From the NCBI RefSeq assembly GCF_023757625.1, contig NZ_JALGBZ010000004.1:326702-390701 (forward strand): 64,000 nucleotides of DNA, in the 5' to 3' direction. Origin of the DNA: Halomonas sp. S3-1-1 (GTDB taxonomy: Bacteria; Pseudomonadota; Gammaproteobacteria; Pseudomonadales; Halomonadaceae). Position numbers and translations under genes: made by a program. The notes beneath the pieces were generated by a model. The model made no database searches and was not told where the DNA came from. It saw nothing but the letters and a program-made list of their open reading frames with translations. Positions 43,616-53,079 of the stretch are shown piece by piece (within the stretch, counting starts at the first letter, position 1; every line of letters begins with the position of its first letter).

Positions 43616-44587
43616 ATGAAAGCAGAAAAAAACCGACTTCAATCGCTCTCGAGAGCGCTGGACGTGCTTGAACTGGTCGAAAGCGCCGATCAGCCGGTGT
43701 CGCTGACCGATATCGCCAAGGCGCTCGATGAAGCCACACCCATCGTCTTTCGCGCGCTGGAAACCCTTGAAGCACGTGGCTACGTGCACAGGCGCCCCAA
43801 CGATAAACGTTACCTGCGTCTGGCGCCCTCGTCGGGCCATAGCGCCATACGCCGCTCCATTGCGCTAATGCGCGCGCTAGCCTCGACGGACAACCGGGGG
43901 TCGGGAACGCCGTGGCTTGCTACTCAAACCGGGCTCGAACCCCAGTTGGTCGACGAGCTTTTGGCCACGCTCGTCGAAGAGAACATGGTCGAGGCGCTGC
44001 CCAACGGTACCGAGTGGCGCCTGGCCTACTCGCTGCTCGAACTGAGCCGGCCGCTGCTCAACGGCAACGAGCTTGCCCGTATCGTTGGGCCTGCCATGCA
44101 GCGCCTGCACGCCGATACCAGCGAGACCGTGTCGCTTTTCAATCTGGCCGGTCACCACCAGGTGCTTTCGGCGGTTCTGCCAAGCCCCCACCCACTGCGC
44201 TACGTGCTCGATATTGGAAGCTCGTTTCCACTTCATCTGGGCGCGGCCGGCAAGGCGGCGCTCGCCGGTATGGAGAGCCCTGAGGTGGAGGCGCTGCTGG
44301 CGCGCGATGACCTTGTCAGACTGACCGACTACGTGCCCGATAGGGACCGGCTTCGCGACGAGCTCGCTGCCACGCGCCAGCGCGGATACGCACTCTCCTT
44401 CGGCGAGCGCGTCGAGGGTGCAACGGCAGTGGCCGCGGGCGTGCGCGACGCCTCGGGCAGAATGCGCGCGGTGCTCAGCTTGATGATGCCCTCTTCCCGG
44501 GCGCCTGCGGACAAGGCCCACGCGCTCGGCGAGCGTCTGGTCAGAGAGGTTGACGCCATTTACATACCGCCGCTTGCATTCGAGTGA
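43616..44587 (+). CDS. IclR-type regulator with two tandem HTH domains
   Basis: A 323-residue transcription regulator, about 60 residues longer than ordinary IclR proteins. Residues ~10-65 form an IclR winged helix (LSRALDVLELVESADQPVSLTDIAKALDEATPIVFRALETLEARGYV), and residues ~75-150 look like a second, weaker one (SIALMRALASTDNRGSGTPWLATQTGLEPQLVDELLATLVEENMVEA). The C-terminal effector domain shows DTSETVSLFNLAGHHQVL and GAAGKAALAG. It precedes an acyl-CoA catabolic/transport cluster it probably controls. Confidence 0.82.
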   Translation: MKAEKNRLQSLSRALDVLELVESADQPVSLTDIAKALDEATPIVFRALETLEARGYVHRRPNDKRYLRLAPSSGHSAIRRSIALMRALASTDNRGSGTPWLATQTGLEPQLVDELLATLVEENMVEALPNGTEWRLAYSLLELSRPLLNGNELARIVGPAMQRLHADTSETVSLFNLAGHHQVLSAVLPSPHPLRYVLDIGSSFPLHLGAAGKAALAGMESPEVEALLARDDLVRLTDYVPDRDRLRDELAATRQRGYALSFGERVEGATAVAAGVRDASGRMRAVLSLMMPSSRAPADKAHALGERLVREVDAIYIPPLAFE

Positions 44588-44633
44588 TGCCGCAAGCGGT
44601 TTGTATCGCACAACAATCACAAGGAGAGACTTG

Positions 44634-45788
44634 ATGATACGCGACCAGCAACGCCTGGATGCCCTACTGGCGGACGTTCGCCGCTGGGTGAGAGAGGTAG
44701 CCATTCCAAGGGAAGCAGAGGTCGAAGAGCTCGACCGAGTGCCGGACGATCTGGTCAAAGAGATGCGTGAGCGCGGCTTCTTTGGCTGGAGCATTCCCGA
44801 AGAGTTCGGCGGTTTGGGGCTCACCACCGAAGAACTAGTGCGTGGCGCACTTGAACTCTCGCAGTGTTCGACCGCCTTTCGCGCGCGGGTGGGCACCAAC
44901 ACTGGCATAGGCTCCGAGGCGCTGGTCGCGGATGGCACCGAGGAGCAGAAAAAGCGCTATCTGCCCAAACTCGCCTCGGGAGAGATGACGGGCAGCTTCG
45001 CGCTCACCGAGCCCGAGGCAGGCTCCGATGCCACGGCGCTTACCACTTCGGCGGTGCGCGAAGGCGATCAGTACCGGCTTAACGGTCAGAAGTGCTATAT
45101 CACCAACGGCCCGATCGCCGATTTGTTCACGGTATTGGCGCGTACCGATCCAAACGACCTGTCCAGTCGCGGCATCAGCGCCTTTCTGGTCGAGCGCGAC
45201 ACACCCGGGCTGACCACGGGCAAGCCTTACAAAATGATGGGACAGTCCGGCTCGCCGGTATCGGAAATCCATTTCAATGATTGTTTGGTGCCTGCGGCAA
45301 ATCTGATTGGTGGGCAGGAAGGCGTCGGTTTCAAGACGGCGATGAAGGTCCTCAACAAGCAGCGACTTCACTTGGCGGCGCTATGCACGGGCCCGGCCAT
45401 TCGCATGCTTGACGAGGCCACGCGTTTTGCACGAAAGCGCCAGCAGTTCGGCCGTGCGGTCGCTGATTTCCAGCTCGTGCAGGCACTGATTGCCGATTGC
45501 CAGACAGAAATTCACGCCGCGCGCGCCTTGATCCTGCAGACCGCCCGAGAGCGTGATGCCGGTGAGGACGTCAAGATGACCGCCTCGATGTGCAAGTACT
45601 TCGCCTCTGAAATGTGTGGCCGGGTCGCCGATCGCGCCGTGCAGATATTCGGGGGCGCCGGCTACGTCGCGGACTACAGCTGCATCGAGCGGCTCTATCG
45701 CGACGTTCGCCTGTTCCGCCTCTACGAAGGCACCAGCCAGATTCACCAGCTCAATATCGCCCGCCTAACGCTCAAGGAGTCGCCATGA
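44634..45788 (+). CDS. Acyl-CoA dehydrogenase
   Basis: A 384-residue FAD enzyme oxidising an acyl-CoA to the enoyl-CoA. FAD/substrate motifs FALTEPEAGSDATAL and LNGQKCYITNGPIAD, RKRQQFGRAVADFQLVQ, and C-terminal FGGAGYVADYS and LYEGTSQIHQLNIAR with the catalytic Glu. The ATG at 44634 has AAGGAGAG upstream; the frame runs further back into the regulator gene. It overlaps the CoA synthetase gene by 4 bases (ATGA), so the two act together. Confidence 0.9.
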   Translation: MIRDQQRLDALLADVRRWVREVAIPREAEVEELDRVPDDLVKEMRERGFFGWSIPEEFGGLGLTTEELVRGALELSQCSTAFRARVGTNTGIGSEALVADGTEEQKKRYLPKLASGEMTGSFALTEPEAGSDATALTTSAVREGDQYRLNGQKCYITNGPIADLFTVLARTDPNDLSSRGISAFLVERDTPGLTTGKPYKMMGQSGSPVSEIHFNDCLVPAANLIGGQEGVGFKTAMKVLNKQRLHLAALCTGPAIRMLDEATRFARKRQQFGRAVADFQLVQALIADCQTEIHAARALILQTARERDAGEDVKMTASMCKYFASEMCGRVADRAVQIFGGAGYVADYSCIERLYRDVRLFRLYEGTSQIHQLNIARLTLKESP

Positions 45789-47902
45789 GTACGCCTAACG
45801 ATTCGAATACCCCGCCTCGCTCGTTGAAGCGGCTGTTCGAGCCCCGATCCATCGCGGTGGCGGGCGCCTCTACCAACCTGGAGTCGATCGGCGGACAGCC
45901 TATCAAGCACCTGCTCGACGCGGGCTATGCGGGCAATATTTATCCTATCAACCCAAAATACGACCGTGTGGCTGACCTGGTCTGCTATCCGAGCATTGAT
46001 GACCTGCCCGAGGCGCCGGATGTCATTGTCATCGCCGTTGCCGCAAACCGCGCTCTCGATATGATCAAGGCGGCCGGTGAAAAGGGCATCCCCTACGCTA
46101 TCGTGTTCTCATCCGGGTTTGCCGAAACCGGCGATGAGGGCCACGCCGCCCAGGCCGAGCTTCGCAGCGTAGCCCGCGCTGCGGGAATCACACTGATCGG
46201 CCCCAACTGCCAAGGGTTGATGAACATTGCCGAGAACATTCGCATCGGCTTCGGCACCCCCTACTCGCTTGATTATCATAAAGGCGGGGTTTGCATGAGC
46301 TCGCAGTCCGGCGCGTTCGGCAACTCCCTTTTGATGGCGCTCAGCGACGAAGGCATCGGGTTTCGCCACTACATCTCGACCGGCAACGAAGCCCAAACCA
46401 CCTCGCTCGACTGCCTTGAGTATTTCATCGACGACCCGCAAACCCAAGTGGTGACCGGCTATGTCGAAGGCTTCCAGGATGCCTACCGGCTGCGTCAGCT
46501 AGGCCAGAAAGCACTGGCCAGCAACAAGCCCGTAGTACTCTGGAAGGTGGGCAACAGTGACGCCGGTGCCCGCGCTGCCTCGTCACATACGGCGAATCTG
46601 GCCGGCGCCTCTACCTATTACGAAGCGGCGTTTCGCCAGTTCGGCATCGTCAGTGCCAACGATGTCGGCGACATGGCGGACTGCGTGCGGGCACTCCTGA
46701 CCAACAAGCGACCCAAGGGAAACGGCGTAGCGGTGCTCTCCGTCTCGGGCGGTGCCGGCATCGCCATGGCCGACCGTTGCGCCGAACAGGAGCTGACCCT
46801 ACCGGACTTCAGCGAGCAAACGCTCGACGAGCTGCGCCCGCTACTCCCGGGCTTTGCGAGCCTTTCGAATCCGATGGACATCACCGCCGGCGTGCTTTCC
46901 GACCCGTCCAGTTTCGCCACCGCGCTGCGGGTAGTGATCAAGGACCCGGCCGTTGACATGCTTGGGCTCTGCCTCGCTGCCCTATCGGGCAAAGTGGCTA
47001 CGCTCATCGCCGAGGAGATCGCCCAGGTCGCTGCGGAGTCCGATGTTCCCATTCTGGTTGCCTGGAACGCGCCAACTGGCACCGCCGATGACGCTTACCG
47101 AATCCTCGAAGACGCCAATATTCCGCGCTATGGCTCGCCGGTTCGCAGCGCCCGGGGCTTTGGTGCCATCTGGCGCTTCACCTCTGCCGCGCTCGCACAA
47201 CACGAAACCGCAAAGGTTCGTCCTCATCAAGCGCCGGACAATGCCAAGCCACTCAACGAATACAGCGCCAAGCAGCTGCTGCAAACCTATGGCCTGCCAG
47301 TCACTCGGGAAGTGGTGGCATCCAACGCAAACGAAGCGGTATCGGCGGCGCAAGAGATCGGCTACCCCGTGGTGATGAAGATCCTTTCAAAGGATATCGC
47401 GCACAAGTCGGATGCGGGCGGCGTACTGGTCGGACTCGACAGCGACGAGGGCGTTCAGGAAGGTTTCGAGCGACTGGCCCGCCTGCCCGCCACCCTTGGA
47501 GAGAATATCGCCTTCGAAGGCGTACTGATTCAGGAAATGGTGAGCGGTGGCACTGAAGTGATCCTGGGGGCGGTCAACGATCCAGGTTTCGGCCCGGTGA
47601 TCATGGTGGGAGCCGGCGGCGTCTATACCGAAGTATTCGAGGATGTAGCGTTCGCGATTGCCCCCATCAATCGACGCCAGGCTCAGGACCTGATCGACAG
47701 CACGCGTATCAGTCGCGTACTGCGAGGCGCGCGAGGCCGCCCGCCCGGCGATATCGAAGCGCTGGTCGATACTCTCGTACAGCTCTCCGAACTGGCCATG
47801 GCCGAGTCGGAGCGATTTACCGAGATCGACATCAACCCGTTGATCGTACTACCAGAAGGAGATGGTGCGCGGATCGTCGATGCGTTCGTTCGCACAAGCT
47901 AA
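45785..47902 (+). CDS. Acyl-CoA synthetase, NDP-forming (acetate-CoA ligase family)
   Basis: A 705-residue fused-subunit enzyme making acyl-CoA with ATP to ADP. N-terminal CoA-binding domain (PRSIAVAGASTNLESIGGQP), central succinyl-CoA-ligase-like domains with SSHTANLAG carrying the phospho-His (HTA) and NPMDITAGVL, and a C-terminal ATP-grasp domain (VMKILSKDIAHKSDAGGV, GGTEVILGAVNDPGFGPVIM, DINPLIV). Start overlaps the dehydrogenase stop. Together with that gene it activates and oxidises an acid probably imported by TctCBA downstream. Confidence 0.88.
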   Translation: MSTPNDSNTPPRSLKRLFEPRSIAVAGASTNLESIGGQPIKHLLDAGYAGNIYPINPKYDRVADLVCYPSIDDLPEAPDVIVIAVAANRALDMIKAAGEKGIPYAIVFSSGFAETGDEGHAAQAELRSVARAAGITLIGPNCQGLMNIAENIRIGFGTPYSLDYHKGGVCMSSQSGAFGNSLLMALSDEGIGFRHYISTGNEAQTTSLDCLEYFIDDPQTQVVTGYVEGFQDAYRLRQLGQKALASNKPVVLWKVGNSDAGARAASSHTANLAGASTYYEAAFRQFGIVSANDVGDMADCVRALLTNKRPKGNGVAVLSVSGGAGIAMADRCAEQELTLPDFSEQTLDELRPLLPGFASLSNPMDITAGVLSDPSSFATALRVVIKDPAVDMLGLCLAALSGKVATLIAEEIAQVAAESDVPILVAWNAPTGTADDAYRILEDANIPRYGSPVRSARGFGAIWRFTSAALAQHETAKVRPHQAPDNAKPLNEYSAKQLLQTYGLPVTREVVASNANEAVSAAQEIGYPVVMKILSKDIAHKSDAGGVLVGLDSDEGVQEGFERLARLPATLGENIAFEGVLIQEMVSGGTEVILGAVNDPGFGPVIMVGAGGVYTEVFEDVAFAIAPINRRQAQDLIDSTRISRVLRGARGRPPGDIEALVDTLVQLSELAMAESERFTEIDINPLIVLPEGDGARIVDAFVRTS

Positions 47903-47988
47903 CCCAAATCAGTCTGTCGCATAGCGTTTTACCACTACTGCAGGTTTTATCTACAACACAACAACGAACGCCATAGTGGAGCACAAAA

Positions 47989-48948
47989 ATGAAAACCGAA
48001 TTCAAGAACAACACACGCCGTTTGCTCACAAGCCTTGCGCTCGTGGCCATTGTGCCGCTGGCCTCGGCCCAGGACTATCCCAACAAACCGGTCAAGGTCA
48101 TCGTGCCGTTCCCCGCCGGCGGCAGTACCGATCTGATGGCCCGCGCTACGGCACGCGAACTGGCCGAAACGCTGGGTCAGAACGTGGTGGTCGATAACAG
48201 GGGCGGCGGTGCCGGTACCATCGGCGTTGCGGCGCTGGCCCGCGAGCGGCCGGACGGTTACACCCTGGGAGTCGTGCCGGCGGCAACGCTTGTCAACCAA
48301 CCGCATATGCGCAGAACGCCCTACGATCTGGATCAATTCGACTACATCTGCCAGCTTTTCTCGAGCCCCATGGCGCTGGCAGTCAAGCCGGACTCACCCT
48401 TCGAGAATCTCAATCAGTTGGTCGACTACGCCAAGGAGCATCCTAACGAGCTGACCTACGGTACGCCGGGGCCTGGAACGTTAATGCATCTGGCCATGGA
48501 GCAGTTCCTACAAATTGCCGATATTGAACTCGAGCACGTCCCCTTCACCGGCGATGCGCCCGCAGCGACCGCTTTGCTGGGTGGCCATATCGATCTATAC
48601 ATGTCGATGACCAACGTGGTCAACGATCGCGGGCTCGCGTCTATCGGTGTGTTCAGTGAGGAACCCGCGCCATCGCTGCCCGAGGTCGAAACCGCCATTG
48701 AACAGGGTTACGACATCACCGCTGCATGGTGGGGCGGTCTGGTTGCGCCCCAAGGGCTCGAGGACGGGGTCAAGAGCCGGCTCGTTGAAAGTTGCCAAAG
48801 TGTCGTCTACGCGGAGCGTTTCGCACAGACCCTTGAGGATCTGGGAGCCGACGTTCACTTTCGAGACCCGGACGATTTCGAAGCGTACGTTCGCGGTATT
48901 TCCGAGACCAACGCGCAACTGATCGAAACCGTTTTCAAGGGAGAGTGA
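47989..48948 (+). CDS. tctC: Tripartite tricarboxylate transporter binding protein (TctC/Bug family)
   Basis: A 319-residue periplasmic binding protein. Signal peptide ends ASAQ, followed by the Bug-family opening DYPNKPVKVIVPFPAGGSTDLMAR. The carboxylate-binding pattern FENLNQLVDYAKEHP, YGTPGPGTLMHLAMEQF is present. GTGGAG precedes the ATG. tctB follows 3 bases later and tctA 31 bases after that. Ligand unknown. Confidence 0.9.
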   Translation: MKTEFKNNTRRLLTSLALVAIVPLASAQDYPNKPVKVIVPFPAGGSTDLMARATARELAETLGQNVVVDNRGGGAGTIGVAALARERPDGYTLGVVPAATLVNQPHMRRTPYDLDQFDYICQLFSSPMALAVKPDSPFENLNQLVDYAKEHPNELTYGTPGPGTLMHLAMEQFLQIADIELEHVPFTGDAPAATALLGGHIDLYMSMTNVVNDRGLASIGVFSEEPAPSLPEVETAIEQGYDITAAWWGGLVAPQGLEDGVKSRLVESCQSVVYAERFAQTLEDLGADVHFRDPDDFEAYVRGISETNAQLIETVFKGE

Positions 48949-48951
48949 AAA

Positions 48952-49413
48952 ATGAAAGCTCGCCTGCTCGACATCACTTACGGTGCCGTCTTTCTTGCCG
49001 GTGCGGGCTACCTCTTCTGGATCAGCACGGTAACTGGCACCGGCGCAAGTCGTATCTCCAGCGACCCCATGTGGTACCCCAAGCTACTGCTGGTTTTGCT
49101 GGCGATCTGCTCCGGGGCACTGATGTTGCGTGAAGCGCTCAAGCGTGGCCATCGGCGCGTACCTTCACTGGATTTTGAGCCCGTACTGATAGTACTCGCA
49201 ACGTCCGGGGTCTATTTGGCGCTATTTCAGAAAGCCGGGTTCGTTCCGGCAAGCCTTGTATTGATACCACTAACCAGTTGGCTACTAGGGTTTCGTCGAC
49301 CTCTCGTACTGACCATGGTGAGTATCGGCTTTGTAGCTTGCGTCTGGTACGGCTTTCACTATCTGATCAACATCACCCCTCCCGGGCCTGGCCTGCCAAC
49401 GCTGGCAGGCTAG
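48952..49413 (+). CDS. tctB: Tripartite tricarboxylate transporter small membrane subunit (TctB)
   Basis: A 153-residue protein with four hydrophobic segments (first YGAVFLAGAGYLFWISTV) and the TctB DPMWYPKLLLVLLAICSG motif. It forms the membrane complex with TctA. Start 3 bases after the tctC stop. Confidence 0.88.
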   Translation: MKARLLDITYGAVFLAGAGYLFWISTVTGTGASRISSDPMWYPKLLLVLLAICSGALMLREALKRGHRRVPSLDFEPVLIVLATSGVYLALFQKAGFVPASLVLIPLTSWLLGFRRPLVLTMVSIGFVACVWYGFHYLINITPPGPGLPTLAG

Positions 49414-49444
49414 TCGGTTTTGCTGGCTCACAGGAGTCTTTGCA

Positions 49445-50971
49445 ATGGATTCAATCCTGGCTGGATTACACCTGCTACTGGCGCCGGAGGCGCTGCTTTC
49501 GCTCTTCGTCGCCACGGTGGTAGGCATCATCGTCGGCGCCCTACCCGGGCTTGGCTCGGTACTCGCCATTACCATGGCACTCCCATTGACCTTCGTTCTT
49601 GGACAAGGCGCAAGCATCACCTTACTGCTAGGCCTCTACTGTGGGTCGGTTTATGGCGGCTCTATCTCGGCGATTCTGCTTAATACGCCGGGCACGCCTC
49701 AAGCGGCGGCTACGGTACTGGACGGCTACCCGATGGCGCGCTCGGGTCGGGCCGATCTGGCTTTGGGCTGGGCGACCACGGCGTCGGCCATCGGCGGCAT
49801 CATCGCCACGCTCATCCTCTCCATTGCCGCACCGCTGCTGGCACGCGTCGGGTTAAAATTCGGTCCGATCGAGTATTTCGCCCTGGGCGTATTTGCCCTG
49901 ACCTGCATCGTTAGCGTCTCAAAAGAAGACATGATCAAGGGGCTCATGGCCGCGCTGACCGGCCTATTCGTGGCCGTGGTCGGGCAGGACACCGTAACCG
50001 GCGCCCTGCGTTTCGATTTCAACTCTTTCGAGCTCTCGGCAGGTATCGGGCTGGTCCCGTTTTTGGTCGGTCTCTTCGCGCTGTCGGAAGTTTTCTGGCG
50101 AGCCTCCAAGCTTTACTCGGTCGAAAGCGTCAAGGCGGGAAAGTCACGCTTCACCTTCCCAGGCTTTGGCGAGCTTCGAAATCGCTGGAGTGTCCTGCTC
50201 AAATCCTCATTGATCGGGACTTGGGTCGGCTGCTTGCCCGGTGTGGGAGCGACGTCGGCTTCGATGGTGAGCTATGCAGAAGCCAAGCGCAGCTCGCCGC
50301 GACGCGCCAATTTCGGCAATGGCGAGCCCGACGGGCTGATTGCCTCGGAGGCCTCTAACAATGCCGTTACTGCAGGCGCCATGGTGCCTACGCTCTCTCT
50401 CGGCGTGCCGGGTGACCCCATAACCGCCGTCATGCTGGGGGCGCTGGCGCTTCAAGGCATTACGCCGGGGCCGCGACTGTTCATCGAGCAGGGCGATTTG
50501 ATCAACTTCATCTTCATGGCGCTGCTGGTGGCCAACGCGCTGCTATTCGTATGCGGTGCGTTAATGACGCCACTTTTCTCGCGTATCCTTAAAGTGCCTG
50601 AGCCCATTTTGCTGTGCGCTATCGTGGTACTGGTTGCCATTGGCACGTACAGCATAAACGCGAGCACCTTCGATTTATTGATCATGTTCTGCGCCGGCGT
50701 TGCCGGGTTTCTACTACGTTATGGAGGCTTTCCCCTCGCACCTATCGTCATAGGCTTTGTACTTGGCCCGATGATCGAACAGAGCCTTCGCCAAGGACTG
50801 ATCATCACCCGGGGTGATTTCCTTGCATTTTTGCACTACCCCATCGCTCTGGCATTTTTCATCCTGACCCTGCTTTTTCTTTTGCTGCCGATCATGCGCT
50901 CATGGCTAGGCTGCATTTTCGGCCAGCGCCAACGCAAGCTTGATAAGCAAGAGCACTCTCATGACCTTTAA
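49445..50971 (+). CDS. tctA: Tripartite tricarboxylate transporter large permease (TctA)
   Basis: A 508-residue integral membrane protein with about twelve segments. Diagnostic TctA motifs: GALPGLGSVLAITMALPLTF, YGGSISAILLNTPGTPQAAATVLDGYPMA and the repeat version LPGVGATSASMVSYAEAKRSS. An AGGAGTC precedes the ATG. Completes the tctCBA operon. The cluster's regulator is likely the IclR-type protein upstream. Confidence 0.92.
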   Translation: MDSILAGLHLLLAPEALLSLFVATVVGIIVGALPGLGSVLAITMALPLTFVLGQGASITLLLGLYCGSVYGGSISAILLNTPGTPQAAATVLDGYPMARSGRADLALGWATTASAIGGIIATLILSIAAPLLARVGLKFGPIEYFALGVFALTCIVSVSKEDMIKGLMAALTGLFVAVVGQDTVTGALRFDFNSFELSAGIGLVPFLVGLFALSEVFWRASKLYSVESVKAGKSRFTFPGFGELRNRWSVLLKSSLIGTWVGCLPGVGATSASMVSYAEAKRSSPRRANFGNGEPDGLIASEASNNAVTAGAMVPTLSLGVPGDPITAVMLGALALQGITPGPRLFIEQGDLINFIFMALLVANALLFVCGALMTPLFSRILKVPEPILLCAIVVLVAIGTYSINASTFDLLIMFCAGVAGFLLRYGGFPLAPIVIGFVLGPMIEQSLRQGLIITRGDFLAFLHYPIALAFFILTLLFLLLPIMRSWLGCIFGQRQRKLDKQEHSHDL

Positions 50972-51161
50972 TGGCTACCATCTTTCTCAGCAGAATCGCA
51001 GCATTTCAAATAACGTTAAGGTATCTCGTATGAGCGTCAAAACGCCGGAGCGGTGAGTCATTAATTGGCACTAACGTTAAAACGTCGGACTATAAGCGCT
51101 GATTTAAAATAGATTATCCCTTACCCTCAATGTTCGCCCCATTCAATTGCTGAAAATCATT

Positions 51162-52862
51162 ATGCTCAAGCGCTACTTCCCCATCCTCACTTGGCTGCCG
51201 CACTACCACCGAGGGCTTTTTAGCGCCGATTTATTGGCCGGGCTCATCGTGACGGTCATGGTGATTCCACAGTCGCTCGCCTATGCGCTGCTGGCCGGCC
51301 TGCCCGCGGTGGTGGGGCTCTACGCCAGCATTCTGCCGCAGATTTTCTATACCTTAATGGGCACCAGCCGTACGCTGGCGGTCGGGCCCGTGGCGATCAT
51401 CGCGCTGATGACCGGCGCGGCGCTGAGCGCGGTCGCCGAGCCCGGCTCCGCGCTATATCTGGAGGCAGCGCTGGTGCTGTCGCTGCTATCCGGGCTCATT
51501 TTGGTGGGCATGGGCATTGCGCGCATGGGCTTTTTTAGCAACTTTTTGAGCCATCCGGTCATCTCCGGCTTTTTGACCGCTTCGGGCATTTTGATCGCCG
51601 CCAGCCAGCTTGGAAACCTGCTGGGCATCCAGAGCAGCGGCTTTACCCTCGTCGAGCGCGTCATGACGCTTGCGCCCAACCTGATATCCATCAATGTTTT
51701 CACGGTCGTGATCGGCGTGGGCACACTGCTCTTTTTGGTCGGTATGCGCCGATTTGGCAAACGGGCGTTTGCAAAAATCGGCGTTCCAGCGGGGCTTGCG
51801 GATCTTCTGACCAAAGCGGGACCGGTATTCGCCGTGATCGTGACTACGCTCGTCTGCTGGCATTGGGATCTGGCGTCACAAGGCGTGGCCGTAGTCGGCG
51901 ACGTGCCCGGCGGCCTTCCCGCGCTCAGCCTTCCGCTGGGCGACATTGCGCTCTGGAAAGCGCTGTTTATTCCCGCACTGCTGATCAGCCTGGTAGGCTT
52001 TGTAGAGTCGGTCTCGATGGGGCAAATGCTCGCCGCCAAGCGGCGCCAGCGCATTTCACCCAATCAGGAGCTGGTGGGCCTGGGCGCGGCGAACCTGGCC
52101 GCCGGGGTGGCCAGCGGAATGCCGGTGACCGGCGGGCTTTCGCGCACGGTGATCAATTTCGATGCCGGCGCGCAAACGCCCGCCGCCGGCGCTTTTACTG
52201 CCCTGGGCATTGCGCTGGTCACGCTGGCTTTCACCGGCTGGCTGTTTTATCTCCCTATCGCCACGCTGTCGGCAACCATCACGGTGTCGATTTTAACCCT
52301 GGTGGACATTCCCATGCTGCGCCAGACTTGGCGCTATTCGCGCAGCGATTTTGCCGCCATGGCGCTCACCATCGTGCTGACGCTGGTGGAAGGCGTCGAG
52401 GCGGGTATTATCGGCGGCGTAACGCTCTCACTTGCGCTATTTCTCTACCGCACCAGCCGGCCACACAGTGCGCTGGTAGGGCGAGTGCCGGACACCGAGC
52501 ACTTTCGCAATATCCAGCGCCACGATGTGCAGGCGCCGAAGAGCGCCGCGCTCTTGCGCATTGACGAGAGCCTCTATTTCGCCAACGCGCGCTACCTAGA
52601 AGATACCGTCTATAACCTGGTGGCCAGCCGCCCGGAAATCGAACACGTAGTTCTGATCTGTTCGGCGGTCAACCTGATCGACGCCTCTGCACTCGAAAGT
52701 CTGGATGCCATCAACGCACGCCTAAAAGACTCCAACGTCAAACTCCACCTCTCGGAAGTGAAGGGCCCGGTCATGGATCGGCTCAAGCAGAGCGACTTCT
52801 TGGATGCGCTTACCGGACGGGTGTTTCTGAGTACCTACACCGCTTGGCGCGAATTTTTCTGA
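51162..52862 (+). CDS. SulP family anion transporter with STAS domain
   Basis: A 566-residue transporter. Signature near the start: LLAGLIVTVMVIPQSLAYALLAGLPAVVGLYAS, plus LVGFVESVSMGQMLA and GMPVTGGLSRTVINFDAGAQT in the core. The C-terminal ~100 residues form a STAS domain (LLRIDESLYFANARYLEDTV, LICSAVNLIDASALESL). SulP proteins carry sulfate, bicarbonate or dicarboxylates. ATG 51162 is chosen; a TTG five codons earlier is possible and neither has a good ribosome-binding site. Followed by a strong terminator. Confidence 0.88.
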   Translation: MLKRYFPILTWLPHYHRGLFSADLLAGLIVTVMVIPQSLAYALLAGLPAVVGLYASILPQIFYTLMGTSRTLAVGPVAIIALMTGAALSAVAEPGSALYLEAALVLSLLSGLILVGMGIARMGFFSNFLSHPVISGFLTASGILIAASQLGNLLGIQSSGFTLVERVMTLAPNLISINVFTVVIGVGTLLFLVGMRRFGKRAFAKIGVPAGLADLLTKAGPVFAVIVTTLVCWHWDLASQGVAVVGDVPGGLPALSLPLGDIALWKALFIPALLISLVGFVESVSMGQMLAAKRRQRISPNQELVGLGAANLAAGVASGMPVTGGLSRTVINFDAGAQTPAAGAFTALGIALVTLAFTGWLFYLPIATLSATITVSILTLVDIPMLRQTWRYSRSDFAAMALTIVLTLVEGVEAGIIGGVTLSLALFLYRTSRPHSALVGRVPDTEHFRNIQRHDVQAPKSAALLRIDESLYFANARYLEDTVYNLVASRPEIEHVVLICSAVNLIDASALESLDAINARLKDSNVKLHLSEVKGPVMDRLKQSDFLDALTGRVFLSTYTAWREFF

Positions 52863-52881
52863 CGCTTCCTGAACACTGAAT

Positions 52882-52905
52882 AGCCGGGTAACACCTGGCT
52901 TTTTT
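52882..52905 (+). terminator. Rho-independent terminator after the SulP gene
   Basis: Eight-base-pair stem AGCCGGGT/ACCTGGCT (one G-T pair), AAC loop and TTTTT run, 20 bases past the stop codon. Confidence 0.8.
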
Positions 52906-52944
52906 ACGTCTCCCTCCCCTTACCCGGCCCTACAAACGTTGACG

Positions 52945-52974
52945 TTGACATTGGTCGCAAGGTATCTCTACTAT
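52945..52974 (+). promoter_or_regulatory. Candidate sigma-70 promoter of the TAXI-TRAP operon
   Basis: TTGACA at 52945-52950, an 18-base spacer and TACTAT at 52969-52974, about 105 bases before the first TAXI gene. Matched by eye; a leader of ~100 bases would precede the start codon. Confidence 0.4.
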
Positions 52975-53079
52975 CAATTGAAATATGCAAAACGAAGTAC
53001 CGCTTAGCGGAACAACAAGTAACTAAATGTAACATACAAATCGCCATATCGGCCTATAACCACAATAAAGGAGCTCTCC

